64,000 nucleotides of DNA, from NCBI GenBank assembly GCA_007922195.1, contig ML682005.1, positions 30,907,042 to 30,971,041 of the forward strand, given 5' to 3'. Below are positions 1 to 12,154 of the stretch, piece by piece (the first letter of the stretch is position 1; the number at the start of each line of letters is the position of its first letter). Both the position numbers and the translations under genes were made by a program. This stretch comes from Podocnemis expansa (taxonomy: Eukaryota > Chordata > Testudines > Podocnemididae). Under the pieces are notes generated by a model. It saw nothing but the letters and a program-made list of their open reading frames with translations, did no database searches and was not told the origin of the DNA.

Positions 1-1347
1 TCTGGGGATATTAGAGACTGACTAATTACTGAGTTAATCATGATAAGTACACTTAAGAGTCTTTCAATACTCTGATGCTGCTGAAGAAATCCAGCCTTAC
101 TACAGCTGAGCAAAACTGTTAAAAAAGCAGGACTCATCAAAGTTAATGGAGAGTTTTGGAGAGGTTCAAAAAAATTTCCAGCTAGTCTCAGGAAGCATCA
201 GGACAGACCTCAAGCTGAATCATCTCTCCCTGTCTCCACAGGTCTCAAATACCCCTTACCATCTTTTGAGGGTCAGAGGGGTGGGAGGAGGACAAGAAAG
301 CCCAGTTTGACAACCTGGAGTATTCCATCACCCCATTTCTGATGGGCATTCAGGAATAGCTAACAAAAAAAACCAAAAAACCACTTCTCTTTGAATCCTG
401 GAGAAATGGGGGAGAGGGGAGCACGTATTTAAATTTCTTCACTGACAAAGCAAAAACATTTTCTCCTTGCTTTTAACAGAAAGAGCAAAAGAGGCTTTTT
501 TTTAAACTTTGTGATGAAATTAAATTTTCTTAATAAAATAATGTAAAAATATTGCAATCTACAGTATATAGATAATTGACGAGATATTTTATTGCATTTT
601 GTAGTAGGATTAACAGCAGCAAAACACAGTGATAGAAAATGCTAGGGAGACTGATCTTCTGTATTTAAATAAAAAAAACCAGTTTTTTGCATCTATTGGG
701 AATTTCCACCACAGAGCTAAATAATCATACTTTATTAAATTATATGATTTAAAATGCCTACAGGATTAGTCTGGGAGCTTTAATCACTTACAACATAACC
801 TATAGAAAATTTGTTCCATAATATAAGGAGAACATGTGCAGTGCTTTTCATTAAATTCAATTTTAGATTATTTATCCTCAATAAAATGCTTGGAGAAAGA
901 AGAATCCAATCATTGCAACGTCCAGCTCATTACTGTGTTGAAAGCCTACAGGCTCAGTCCTGCTATTCTTCAGTTTGTCAAAGTTATTAAGTGCATTTTG
1001 ATCACTGTTCTTCTCTTGAGTATTTAATTGATTTTTTAAAAAAATACATTTTTGAAGAAGTAAAGTTTAGATTCTATAGAATATTTCAAATGCACGACAA
1101 TCAAGTAAAAAGTGAGCCCATACAAAAAAGCTTGATTGATCCTCTAGTGATTTGCAAAGTGTGTGTTAAATGATTTTCACAGGTGTATGACGTATAAATT
1201 CCTTGGGGGAAGGGACTAGATTATATTTTGTGCATTCATAAGACTATAGGGCCTCAGTACTGACCACATCCTCTGAATAATACTGCAAAATGAATAAAAA
1301 GTAACAATGACATGATTATTGTTAGGATCAAGGAAGCATAAAATAGG
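1..1347. other. AT-rich non-coding sequence
   Basis: I see no gene or recognisable repeat here. Open frames are short and carry no recognisable motif. Composition is AT-rich, with short A and T runs, as expected of intergenic or intronic vertebrate DNA. Confidence 0.6.
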
Positions 1348-1355
1348 CCCACAAA

Positions 1356-1820
1356 CAGGGCTAGATTAAGTCAGAAAACTTCTTAGCTTCAGCCTCGGGG
1401 CCCCGGCCTAAAGTGGTGCCCCATGACCACCCAAAAATCCAGTCTGACTGACCTGAAAAGTGAGCTGCTGTCATTTGCCTTGAACCTGCCTGCCCAGCCT
1501 CCTGGTGCTCACCAGCCAGGCCTGGGCAGGCCAGCAGTATTGTGGCCTTTGACCCGCCTCTCCCCAACCTACAGCAGCAATGCTAGCTTTTCCTGGCCTC
1601 TGTCCCCCACCCCTTTGCAACCTCCTGCAGCAGCATGGCCTGCGTTCCCCCCATAGCGACTCCTCAGCCCCTCCCCAGCAGCACTGGCCCACGGGAGCAC
1701 TGGCTGTTGCCCACTGCAACCCCCTCCACAATGCTGGCCAGGGCCTCAGAGCTGCTGATCCTGACCTCCTGGGAAGGTGGGGGTCAATGGTGGGCCCACA
1801 TGGGCCTTGATCTTGCCCTG
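1356..1820. mobile_element. Non-autonomous hAT-like element
   Basis: The left end reads CAGGGCTAGATTAAG. The reverse complement of the right end reads CAGGGCAAGATCAAG, so 13 of 15 positions agree. The element is flanked by a perfect 8-bp duplication, CCCACAAA, at 1348-1355 and 1821-1828. An 8-bp duplication with CAGGG-type ends is the hallmark of hAT transposons. The 465-bp interior is GC-rich and has no transposase. The reading frames inside it are composition artefacts with no recognisable motif. Confidence 0.85.
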
Positions 1821-1828
1821 CCCACAAA

Positions 1829-2215
1829 TTATGGAGTTTCTCCAGGCCTGTGGATTTTTTTTCCCTAGTACAGTATTATACATTTGAGGTCAGATAAAGA
1901 TCTGCTATAGGATATTTATAAAAACAGATTTCAGCACAAGTGATAGATTGTACCTCCAAGTTCTTTCCAAGAGGCTTTGTAGACTTGAAATTCACAAGCT
2001 ACCATGATCTACTCATCTGCAGCAGATTGGGAGGGGTAAGTAATTTGTTGCGTGATCTCTCTCACTGGCTGCTTGGGATGATACTATGGCCCAATACCTG
2101 ATTAAACATGAAGGTCTGGACTGGCACTTTGCAATCCACCCTGAATAAAGGGCAGCACATTCTCTTGCTGTCTCAGAAGAGCAGGGACTGAATTGTCACT
2201 CTGCGTCACAGTTTG
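1829..2215. other. Unassigned sequence between hAT elements
   Basis: I see nothing recognisable in this roughly 390-bp stretch. Confidence 0.5.
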
Positions 2216-2663
2216 GCCTGTAGCAGGGGTGGTCAAAGTTATGGAACCCAAGAGCAACTAAAGTTGATTATTAAACTTTCAAGAGCTGCGCTGAGACATA
2301 TAGCCATATACTTTTACCTACTCCAAAATTACTAAGTATAAAATTCATTGCACACTTTAATTTTATTGTAAAAAGAGGGCAAACAATGGTCTTAATAATG
2401 TCAGATTCTAATAATTACTTACAGTTAACATGAACACTAGGCCTATACAGTAAAAACTTAGCTGCCACTCCATGCAGAAGACTGCAGACTAATGGTGAGG
2501 TTTTGGGGTTTTTTTGTTCCCTCTAGACTGTGCCCGTGCGCAGGAGCGCAGAAGCCCCAATGCCCTGGCACAGGCCTCACTGCGGGCAGCGCAGGCTTGC
2601 AGCTGCGGCTCCTTGCTGGCCCCCAGGGCACATTCTTCCGGCCCGCAGGGAGCTGCTCCACGG

Positions 2664-2710
2664 AGTTTAAAATCTCCCCTGCACGTGCTCAGGGCGGGAG
2701 ATTTTAAACT
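2664..2710. repeat. 15-bp perfect inverted repeat
   Basis: AGTTTAAAATCTCCC at 2664-2678 is repeated as its exact reverse complement at 2696-2710, around a 17-bp GC-rich loop. Variants of the same GAGATTTTAAACT word next to a GCTCAG motif appear near 4270, so this is probably part of the hAT-like repeat and not a regulatory site. Confidence 0.8.
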
Positions 2711-3243
2711 TCTCTGTGCAGCTGCCTGCCGCCCGGAAGAATGGCAGCAGTGAGGGGCAGGCTCCCCCAGGAGCAGCTCCTGCAGCGGGGGGAGTGGGCT
2801 GAGGGAGCGGGGTCAGGGTACCAGGGGGTCGTGGGGAAGCCGGCTGGAGAGCGCCCAGCTCTGCAACTTGGGGACCCCCCCCCGCCGTCGCCCTGGCCCC
2901 TGGGAAAGTGCCCAGGGGGAACAAGCAGCTTCCCCAGGACTAGGGTTGCCAGACGTCTGGGAAAAGGAGGACATGTGCTCCTTTCTACCTTCACCTCCTT
3001 TGTCTGGCAGGCATTCTAAACATAGGTGATTCTTTTTCTTTTTTCCTGTTTCTTGGTTTTTAGGAGTATAAGCTGGTTAAAAAAAAACAAACCACCATGC
3101 CCAACACAGGGCTGGACTCCCTAAACCTTAAGAGGCTGCACTACACATGAGGAACAAAAGAACCTGCAGCAAAATCAAGGGGGGGGGGGGTGGTGGAACA
3201 CACCATTTCCTCTCTTCTTAGAGGGGTTTGCAGTAAAAGGCTG

Positions 3244-3312
3244 TGTGGTTAAGTTAGCTGAGCAACTACCTGTCAGTCTTGGTGTTGTGGGTTTGAGCCC
3301 TATGGTGAGCAC
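3244..3312 (+). repeat. tRNA-like SINE head (candidate)
   Basis: TAGCTGAGCAAC at 3255-3266 resembles an RNA polymerase III A box. GGTTTGAGCCC at 3290-3300 closely fits the B box consensus GGTTCGAnnCC, and the spacing suits a tRNA-derived promoter. The segment does not fold into a clean tRNA that I can draw, so it reads as a SINE head and not a tRNA gene. A tail with short A/T-rich sequence follows, but I cannot fix the 3' end. Confidence 0.45.
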
Positions 3313-3812
3313 TTTGGCTGCTTTTTGGGGGGGACTCTTGCTCCCTACAAAAGGCCTAAATTGGAGGGAAAATATAGCAAACCCTAACTAAATGCAGGAA
3401 AATAATTTATACTGTGAATAACATTACAAGCAGGGACAAATTAAGTAAAGAAATAAAGGGGCACTTTTGAATTGGTTAGAAACAATGTAGGACATTTTTT
3501 AAAATTGTAAAATGGGCTTCTGTGGAAAGTGAAAAAGCAGCAAGTCAGCTTTTTTTCCCAACTTTTTTGGTGCTCTCCAAGCTTATATTTGCAAATTTAG
3601 TTTTTTTTAAACTTTTTTTAGTTTCATGAGCATTAATGAAAGGATCATGAAAAGCTTTCATTTACTGAAAAAAATGAATTTTCAGTACCAGAAAACATCT
3701 TGGTAATTTTTTTTATTTTAAAATAATTTTAAAAATGCCAGACTTAGTACTGTTTTAGTGCTGCATTCATTATCATTACCATTTTCCATGACATAATATG
3801 GTAATGAAACTG

Positions 3813-3968
3813 CAATGTTCCCTCTAAGCTGCTGCTGCTGCTGACCAAGTTATGGATGTGCTTAGGGGAGGGGGGAACAGCAGGGAAGGGGCCCAATAAA
3901 CATTGAGGGCTTTGCTCAGCTGCCTCCATAACTTGCTCAGCTGCATCATCACCTTAGAGGGAACATTG
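3813..3968. mobile_element. Small inverted-repeat element, CAATGTTCCC family
   Basis: The element starts CAATGTTCCCTCTAAGCTG and ends with the near reverse complement CTTAGAGGGAACATTG. Relatives are found at 21624-22140, 36174-36340 and 55930-56097. It is 156 bp and has no coding capacity. No flanking duplication is clear at this copy. Confidence 0.75.
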
Positions 3969-4401
3969 CTTGGCAGTAACTTGTCAATGCAGTGCATAAA
4001 AGCTGTCTCAGGTGCTGATCTGTAAGTACTGAACAATGTTTCAATTTCACAGATTTCATAAGTTGTGCCAAAAATTGAAAGCAATCCCAACCATGCCGTG
4101 CTTCTCCCCACTGTCCTGACCACGTCATGCTTCTCTTTGCCGTCCTAATGCCCTCCCAAATCCCCAGGCCCTGACACTGGCTCCCCTGGGCTGAACCTCC
4201 CTCCCCAGGGCCCCCTTATCTGGCCGCTCCAGCAGCTAGGCACATGCTGCCCCCCCACCCCCAGCATCCTCTGAGCATGCTCAGAGCAGGAGATTTAAAA
4301 CTCCTAGGCTGGGACTGCTTTCCTAAATTGATTTGCTGGCATTCTTCCAGGAGCCGCACTTTTTTGTTCAAGAGCCGCATGCAGCCACGCCTGGTCTTTA
4401 G

Positions 4402-7400
4402 CGTCCATTGTACCAGGGAGAAGTGAGCAGTTCTAGCTATTTTCCTGTTACCATTTTCTCCTCTCTTGACGCAGCTTATCTGTGCTTGCTCATGCATGGG
4501 GAGGTTGAGGGGAGGGTGCCTTTGCTTCACTAACTCTCTGCTCTTGCCTGCTCATTTGCAGGGCAGTGGGTTTAATAGGGCAAGAGTCTTCTTTTCTTAG
4601 TGCTGGTACTTCTGTTTCAAGCCAGAAACACCAAGGCTCTGTGCTGTAACCTCTTAAATATGAAAGCTCCAAACATTCAAACATTATTAGATTATTTGTT
4701 AAAACAATATATTTTGGATTCTTTTGATTTGTCAGCTGGATTCTTGAAATGTCAGGTTGCACTTGTATCTTCATAAGCTTTTTCTCAGCAACTAAGAGGG
4801 CCAGAAAATTTACTCTTTTCAAAAGGAAAGATCATGAAATCTCTTCATTCTTGATATTGCTGCACTCTAATTACTTTTACCAAACACCACTGCCATCTGC
4901 TTCACAGATTTAATTGCAGCGTCTTTTAACTTTTACTTACTATTCAATGGCTAAGACAAAGTTTGCAGCTTGCACACTATAGCACTCAGAAGAGAAAATT
5001 GCTTTTTCAATACAAGTTTTGCTGCCAGCATTGAGCATCAGTGATACTTGTTCACCTGTAACCAGGACAGTTTCTGTCTTTCAGTTGTTCTTCCTTTTCA
5101 AAGCTTAATCAAGAAGTTTTTGTTGCTCTTGATTAAGTTTATTGAATGAAAGTAAAACTCATTACAGGGTTTATGTTGCCAGACATTTTAGTAATGTAAT
5201 ATGGATGAGTAAGATGTATCTATATGGAAAGAAAGAGGGAAGACTGAGGGGCAGAACAGCTGGTGAGAAGTCTAAGCAGAACCCTTGATTTTACTTTTTC
5301 CAAAATATGCTCAATTAATTTCTCAAGTTAGAGTTTTGTTAAGCAGGTTTTGGTGCCCATAAGGCTTTCTTCTGATTTACATTTGCCAGAAGTGATTTCC
5401 CCCACCAGCCATTGTTCTTACATGATGCTCTCTGGAATTCATTGTTTCCTAATTGCATTAATTTTTCCTGCAGTCTAATGTCTTATAATAAGATGAATGC
5501 AAAACCATTTACATTCTGACTGGCATTTTACAACAGGTAATGCTTGTTTTATACTCTAGGTTAACACTTTAATTTTGTGTTATAATTTTGTTCTTGATGA
5601 ATTAGACAATTATCTGCTGGGCAATTTGTAGTATTATGGTTCTGATTCACATACCAGAAAGAAAGTTCAAGCTCTGACCCTCAAATACTGCAGAGAAGCA
5701 TAAAACTAGGCGTGACAGCCCCATTATAAACACCAATCTCAGGCTAAAATATTAGTTTATTTTAAAAAAATATTTTATGGGTTAAAAAAATAAAATCACT
5801 ATTCTTATCTTGCTGCTCATAAATCCAAGCATGAAGGACAAGGCATTCTGGAGGGAACACATTTCTAGTAGAAGGACAATAGGGTAAAAGTTGACCTACG
5901 CTAAATGTTATGGATGTATTTCTAAGATAAGTTCACAAATCCTTTGAAGTTTAGGCTGATTTGAAAACTTAGGCTTCCAAAGCTGAAATTGCTACTTAGT
6001 TTTGCAAAATCCACTATTCCATAACTGAACTCTTTGATCTTTAGCAGTTGTCTAACACTTTACATGCTGGAGAACTCTGAGTAAATAAAAATGCTACATA
6101 AAAGTCTATCATAGAATAACACTTTTTTAAGTAAAATGGAAAAACTGTGAGCTAGATTTCTATTTCTGAAATACAATATAGGTATTTTGGGAAGGTTGGT
6201 CTGTTTGTTTGTTAAGAATGCTTTATGTTTACTTGAAAGACTCAAACTATCTGTACTGCTGTATCAGATAGGATGCAAAATTAAGAGCCTCAAAGGGTCA
6301 GGGTATTACAAATCTCACAACATATTTTTGGTTGGATGTAGTATACTCTTTCACTTCTTGTAGTTGAATAAAGTTATCTTAATTGCATTATACCCCCCAT
6401 ATGGATCTCTATGGCATAATTGCTAATGACAGAGGGAAAGTATTGCCATTAAGCAGTTGTGTAATATTACTGTGCACTATTAAACAGCTGCTGCATAAGT
6501 AATATTTTAGAGGTGACTGTAGTTCTTTATGGTTGATGATGCAGCTTTTGCAACATATGTGATGAGGACAGTCATGTAACAGATTGCATTTAGCTTGCAC
6601 TTTTCATCACCTCACGTTCATTATAACCCACTAATCTATCTCACCTGAAGCTACTTCACATTCATGAACACATAAAGAGATTCAAACAACTGTTTTGGGA
6701 AGGCACAGCAGAACTGTCAGAAGAAATGTTTACCTTTTCTCCACTCAGATTTGGAAACTGAGATGCTGGCCAAGCAATATTTGGTCTTGGACAAGAAACA
6801 GCTCAAGGTCAGATCTTGCAAGCCCCAACGGCTAAAAACCAGAGCTTTGTTAAAAACTTGAATACTTTTTGGTTTCTAATATTGCTGGATCACAAGATAG
6901 CAAACCTTAAGACTGTGACATTATTAAGTATGAAAAACTGGAAATACTAATTCAGATGTGTTTGAGAGGTTTCTAAAATAAATTGGTTACAATTTATTTT
7001 TCCTATGAAACCTGCACAGCTGGACTGATGATACTAAAGCAATTTGGGTTGCAAGCATAGCATTAAAAAAAAAGGGAAAAAACAGTTTTGTTTTGTTTTT
7101 TTTTTTAATTCTATTTTCAAAACATGTTTCTGAAGAATTTAGCTCCTATACAGAATACAGCCTCAAGTGCATTAAAAATGGAAGTTGCATATTGAATTAA
7201 CTGAAAGTGAAAAGCCACAATCAGTAGAGTGGCTCATGTGTTTTAATGTATATCAAATTTATCTTACATTGGTCCCCAGTTTTCAGATTTTTGTACGATT
7301 TTGTTCATAAGCCACACAATTCTATTGAAGGAGTAGTTAGGGGAGAAGCTGGAATTTTTTGCACTCAAAAGTGAGAGGTGGCTTGGTATTGTAAAATTAG

Positions 7401-9332
7401 AACATTGGGTGAAATCCAATCCAGCTGCTTAAAGCTCAAGTTTTCTATCTGTGCATGTGGTGGAAAGGTGAAATCCACACGCCAGGAGGCAGGCTATTGA
7501 ACTCAGTAACTGTTCATATATTGTGGTGTGACATATAAGAATTTAAAGATATCTATACCACTGTCTACATTAGAATCAGCATCACAGGTAAGCATTGGAG
7601 TTAGACTTTAGAGTGTATTAAGTGTGAATGACAGAACCAAGAGTCAGAACTGAGGATCAGAACAAGAATACCAGGAGTGAGACAAGGTAAGAGCAGGACT
7701 GGTTCTGAGCAGGAGTAAGCCTGGGACAGGAGAGACACATGACTGGGCGCTGAGCTGAGGCACAACTTGGTGAGAAACAAAGGGACACTGAAAGGGTCTC
7801 AGCATTGAACTGCCAGCAAGCTATTGATGCTGTTGATCTTAGAAGTGGCCTGATGGAGTATTCAGCCAATTAGGTAAGGTGGTTTGCCAAGTTGCTTAGT
7901 TTATTCAGCAGGGGAAAAGGAACACTGATCAGGCATACCCAGAGGCACGCTCTCAGCTGCAGCATAGGTATGCACACGAACTACATGAGTGGCGTTAGGT
8001 CGGTAATGAGATTGGTAATGGGATTATTCACAGAATGTGTATTTAAATGGATCCCATGCTAGAATGACCATATGTCCCATTTGACCCAGACAGCCCCATT
8101 TTAAGCGCTATCCCAGATGTCCCATCTCTCTCTCTCTCTTTTTTTTTTTTTTTTTACAAAATTGGATCGTCATGTATTTTTGCCTTGGCACATAAGTCGC
8201 CTAGGAAACCATGCTAGCACATACCTCTTAAAGCAGCCCTGATTTATTTTCCATTATGGTAGGGATCTTTTCAGTCTTAGTGGGGCCTGTTTGGGAAAGG
8301 CCTAAGGATGCCTTAGAGCAAACTCTGCTTCTCCGCTCAATCTGCAGCAAGTATTTGAGGACTGAGCCCAATGTGTTTGAAAAACACTACAGAAATCTGA
8401 GAGTGCCCTCTAAATAAACAATACAATGGTAATGTCATTATTTCAATTTGTCAAAAATCATTTCATGGACTGACTGATTATCCATGTCCCCAAAGGAATT
8501 TTTTTTTTTTTAAGCTAGGAAAAGGAAGAGAGCTGAGTGATGTACAAAATCAAATTTTCTGTTTTCTTTATAGGTAATATTTCTGTACAGCTACATTTCT
8601 ATAGACATTTCTTAAAGCTTCTCTAGCTGCCAAATCTAAATACAAAAGGTAATCACATTTTTTCCTCTGGTGTAATTCAGGTGCATTAATAAACACATAC
8701 ATGAATATTTAAGAAACAAAACTTTTATTCCTATAAGCAGATGGAAGTATCTAGCAGCAAGATACTGCATTCTGCCAAGAACTTGACCTTCAAAAAATCG
8801 TAATCAATTCCCTATTATATTTTTCCAGCTTCTAATTGTTTCATGAATCTCTTACGGAAATAAAACTTGAAACACTAAATTTGACTAGTCAATAAAACTA
8901 GAAAAAATTCAAAACTTTAGGAGTCAGCAATTAATTTTGATGAATCCAGACCTACACTGTTTAAATATATTGCAGTACTCTTTTCAAATAGAACTGAATT
9001 ATAATATTGTGTTTATGATATGAAAAATAGTTCTCATGAGCTCACAGCACAGTAATCAATGTGCATCAGTCAATACAAAATCTCTGTGAGACAGTAAAAA
9101 AAAAAAACAACAAGAAAAAACAAACAAGAAAAGCCCACTCAGCTCAAGAGTTCCAAGGATGAAACAGAACATTTCAATTAAAAATAGAGCTCATTAAAAA
9201 TGATTGCTAAGAAAACGGATTTTCACTAGGGAAAAAAAACCACTGCTGAGAACTGCTATGTACCACCTCACTTTCAGACCCCTGAATGTACCTGTTGGAG
9301 GTAATTACCTGTTACATGTAATTTAGCAAGTA
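4402..9332. other. Long AT-rich stretch without recognisable genes
   Basis: About 5 kb of AT-rich sequence in which I recognise no exon, RNA gene or well-preserved transposon. Near 8060-8160 a fragment containing CCATATGTCCCATTTGACCC looks like part of a non-autonomous DNA element but is too degraded to bound. The open frames are all under 75 codons and motif-free. Confidence 0.5.
8123..8157. repeat. (TC)n and poly-T simple repeat
   Basis: A short run of TC dinucleotides passes directly into about 19 T residues. Confidence 0.9.
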
Positions 9333-9336
9333 CCAA

Positions 9337-10586
9337 TGTTAGGGGAAGGAGTCTTTTTACTCCGTTCTTTTTTGGACACCCCCTTCTTCACAGGTCCCCC
9401 TCACCGCAGGCGTCTATCAGCCTGTGTGACTTTGGTGCGAACTCACAGACACACTGGACTCATTCTTCATTAAACCAAGCCTATCTTTTTAAGGGGAAAA
9501 GGACTGGGAAATGGGATGGAGGAATCTTATCACTATAACTAGATAGCTCAGTAAAACACATAAAAAACTTATTAGAATAACCAGCATTACAACTTTAACA
9601 CCCAAGACCCCTATTCAAAGTACACTTGAGGCCCCTGTACCAGGTAAGTTGACTGTGCTCTCCCGGATTTACCCCAAATAAATGGTAACTACCCCTCTCT
9701 CCTGGGACCCCCGTTCCCCACACTTTCATTCAGGGCCTCACAGTTGCTCTTCACCAGATGGCGTTGACACCGAAAGCCTCCTGACAGATCCCACGAAGTC
9801 CTGGCCAACCCGATCCAAACTTGGTTCAGCGACTTCTGGGCCTCCTTCCGGCCTGTCCTTGAGCAAGAGTCCGTTCACCCCTATGACAAAGTCTTTAAGC
9901 TGGAGCCAGCTCACAGCTCTTTCTCTTTCTCTCTCTGCTCCAGGTCTTCGGGGATTTCCTGCAGCACCTGTCCGCTTCAGAGCCTGCCAGGGATCTCTGT
10001 CTCCAGCCTGAATCTCTGATTCAATAGAACCAGAAATTCAGTTCTATGTCTCTCTCCGGGAGACCCCGAGGCTCCCTTTTCCCTTCCTCGGATCGATATC
10101 TGAGGCAGGCCAGAGGTGCAGATGCCAGCCTCTTCACCACAGGGAGTTCCCTGACACGCAGCGCCAACACAGGGAGAGCCAGCCCAGGGATCCCTCTCCC
10201 CTCTCTCCTCAGAGATCGCTCCTTAGGAACAAACTCCCTTGTCCAATCGCTAGGCCCCCTTTTTCACACCGCTAGACTCACCCTCCAATAAGGGGTGGCC
10301 TTTTTCATGCCCACGGTCTGCCTCATTGGCTTACATAGCCGAAAGTTCAAGAGCTGCTGCTTACAGCGGAGGCTGCCATGTTTCTCTGTTGCTGGGCAGA
10401 TTTCAGTTGCCGGCAACCTCCAGCTGCTTAGCTCCCTTTTCCCTAAGTGGCTTAGTGCTGGGGAGGAGCAGCACTAAACAGTCACTTCCCACATTAACAC
10501 CACAAAATACATTCAAACACAGCCAAATACATAACCAGTGATTTTACAATGGATATAACCACTATCTAACTAAATTTACCCCAACA
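9337..10586. mobile_element. Solo LTR, about 1.25 kb
   Basis: The block starts TGTTAGGGG and ends CCCCAACA, giving the TG...CA termini and short terminal inverted repeat of a retroviral-type LTR. CCAA flanks it on both sides (9333-9336 and 10587-10590); ACCAA would match if one base is shared. No gag, pol or tRNA primer site follows on either side, so it is a solo LTR. It abuts the left end of the PLE fragment at 10591, and probably inserted at or very near that end. Confidence 0.75.
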
Positions 10587-10649
10587 CCAAAGGGGTAGCC
10601 ATGTTAGTGTAGGTCAGCAAAACTAGCAAGGAGTTTTCTGGCGCTCTTA

Positions 10650-11162
10650 GGCTATGTCCACACAAGGCTTTTATTTCAAAACAACAACCATTCTTTCAAA
10701 ATAAAAGTTGTTATGCCCGAACGACGTTTCTTTATTTTGAAATGACAGGGTCCCATCATTTTGAAATAACGCCCATCATTTTGGAACAATAAAGCCTCGC
10801 CTGAAAGCGAAATAGCCGTTGTTTTGAAACAGTTGTTTCAAAACAATGCCATTCAGACATATTATTTTTCAATAACACTCTTGCTCTTCTCCTTCCCAGG
10901 GTGCCTTCCTTTTTGTATATATTGGGTGGGGGCATGGCCCAGCAAGGGGGCTATTTTGCCACACCTCCCATGCTGCCCCTCTCCTGAAGCGAAATAGCAA
11001 GTTCTGTGTCTGGACATGCTATTTCGCTTTGAGGTTTTCCCTTATTTTGATTTAATATTTGCTTATTTCAATTAAAGTTATTTCAAAATAAGGATTTGAT
11101 TTCAAAATAACTCATTTTGAAATAACTTATTTCAAAATAAGAGTTTATATATGAATATAGCC
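10650..11162. mobile_element. Palindromic element, TTATTTCGAAATAA type
   Basis: The left terminus is GGCTATGTCCACAC and the right end is the decayed complement GAATATAGCC. TTA flanks both sides (10647-10649 and 11163-11165). The interior holds many copies and CpG-decayed variants of TTATTTCGAAATAA plus a GC-rich core. At 513 bp it has no coding potential. The 3-bp TTA duplication suggests a PIF/Harbinger-like transposase source, which is an inference. The insertion cuts the surrounding PLE fragment and is therefore younger than it. Confidence 0.85.
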
Positions 11163-11187
11163 TTAAAGACTAGCAAATTTATGTATT

Positions 11188-11228
11188 GCATGAGCTTTCA
11201 TGAGAGAAAATCCCACTTTGTCAGATGC
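11188..11228 (-). ncRNA. Hammerhead-like ribozyme, degenerate
   Basis: Read on the minus strand the order is GCAT, CTGACAA, stem II arms GTGGGA and TCTCAT, GAAA, GCTC, ATGC. This is the same arrangement as the intact unit at 25403-25443. The core CTGAnGA has lost its last G (CTGACAA) and stem II is weakened by mismatches, so cleavage is unlikely. The sequence is a decayed copy of a PLE ribozyme. Confidence 0.65.
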
Positions 11229-11330
11229 TTTGAAAAAGTGGGATTTTCTCCCACAAAAGCTCATGCAATAGATAAATCTGTTAGTCTTTAAGTGCCACAA
11301 CTCCTTGCTTGTTTTGATGTAATTTAGCAA

Positions 11331-12150
11331 AGGCTCATAAAAAGCCTGATGCAGGTTAAAAAAAATAAAATAAAGCATTTCTAGCATGCAGACACAAAGT
11401 CCTTATCTGAGAAAAAAAGGTCATGATTCAGAAGGTGCTTAAGCATATTCCTAACTTTTAATATGACAATAGGCATATAGTATGCATACTTTACCAGACT
11501 GTACATGCTGTAGATAAAAGAACTTTTCCCTCTGTAGATACTAGCTTTTTATCATTCATAATCAAAAACAAAACCCTAGCTAGGTACTATTCTTGCTAAT
11601 GCAGACATGCATGCCTAATTTTGCTCAAGTTGCCTCCTTGACTGGAGTGGGGCTATTCACATACCTAATGATCAGAACATGTTTAAATATAGGCCGATGA
11701 TCTGAAACTAAAGGGATGTGAAATTTCTAGTACAAAGTACTTGGATCAGCAGGATATTGACTTAAATCTACCCACAGCTTTCAGTTTGTTGAAGACAACA
11801 GCTCATCTCTCCATTGAAAAATAAGGGTGATTTTGCAGAAGTTTGTTGATCAGGATGTTGGCTTCCAATCTCCAGTACAAAGATTATTCTAGTTCATCTC
11901 CTATTTAACTGAACATCTGTTTGAGTGAATTGTTCTATTGCCAAAAGCTCTCTGTACTGCTGAGATAGGCTGAAACTAGAAAACTGGAGCCAAGCCCACT
12001 CACCCACAAACTCTGGGACTATTAAGACTCTTCTGTAAATTATATGCATAGCAGCATTGTCCGGCTTATCAGAGGTGCTGCAGAGCACACATACAACTCT
12101 CCTTCAACTAAATACAAGCTGCAAGCATCCAGAGCCTTTTAAAATTATTC
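11331..12150. other. Unassigned AT-rich sequence
   Basis: No gene or recognisable repeat is visible in these 820 bases. Confidence 0.5.
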
Positions 12151-12154
12151 CCTA

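Larger units (their letters stand above)
2224..4393. mobile_element. Candidate composite hAT-like element
   Basis: The left end starts CAGGGGTGGTCAAAG. The right end, read on the minus strand, starts CAGGCGTGGCTGCATG and runs into GCGGCTCTT, a layout common in hAT-like elements of reptiles. The flanking octamers GCCTGTAG (2216-2223) and GTCTTTAG (4394-4401) match at 6 of 8 positions, as a decayed 8-bp duplication would. Inside lie a tRNA-like sequence and a smaller element at 3813-3968. The alternative is two unrelated hAT fragments whose ends happen to face each other. No transposase is visible. Confidence 0.45.
10591..11330. mobile_element. PLE terminal fragment, interrupted
   Basis: AAGGGGTAGCCATGTTAG at the left matches the terminal segment of the PLE at 40557-41673 on the minus strand. 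The copy is split by the palindromic element at 10650-11162 and resumes with AAGACTAGCAAATTTATG. A minus-strand hammerhead-like unit (11188-11228) is followed by an inverted partial copy at about 11232-11325 on the plus strand. This is the same head-to-head layout as at 25288-25631. There is no coding sequence. Confidence 0.75.

Noticed and set aside
1471..1868. Overlapping long open frames on both strands, up to 118 codons
   Set aside because: They lie wholly or mostly inside a GC-rich hAT element with an 8-bp duplication. They are proline- and alanine-rich by composition and show no domain.
3244..3312. A functional tRNA gene
   Set aside because: A and B boxes are recognisable, but the acceptor and anticodon stems do not pair convincingly; a tRNA-derived SINE is more likely.
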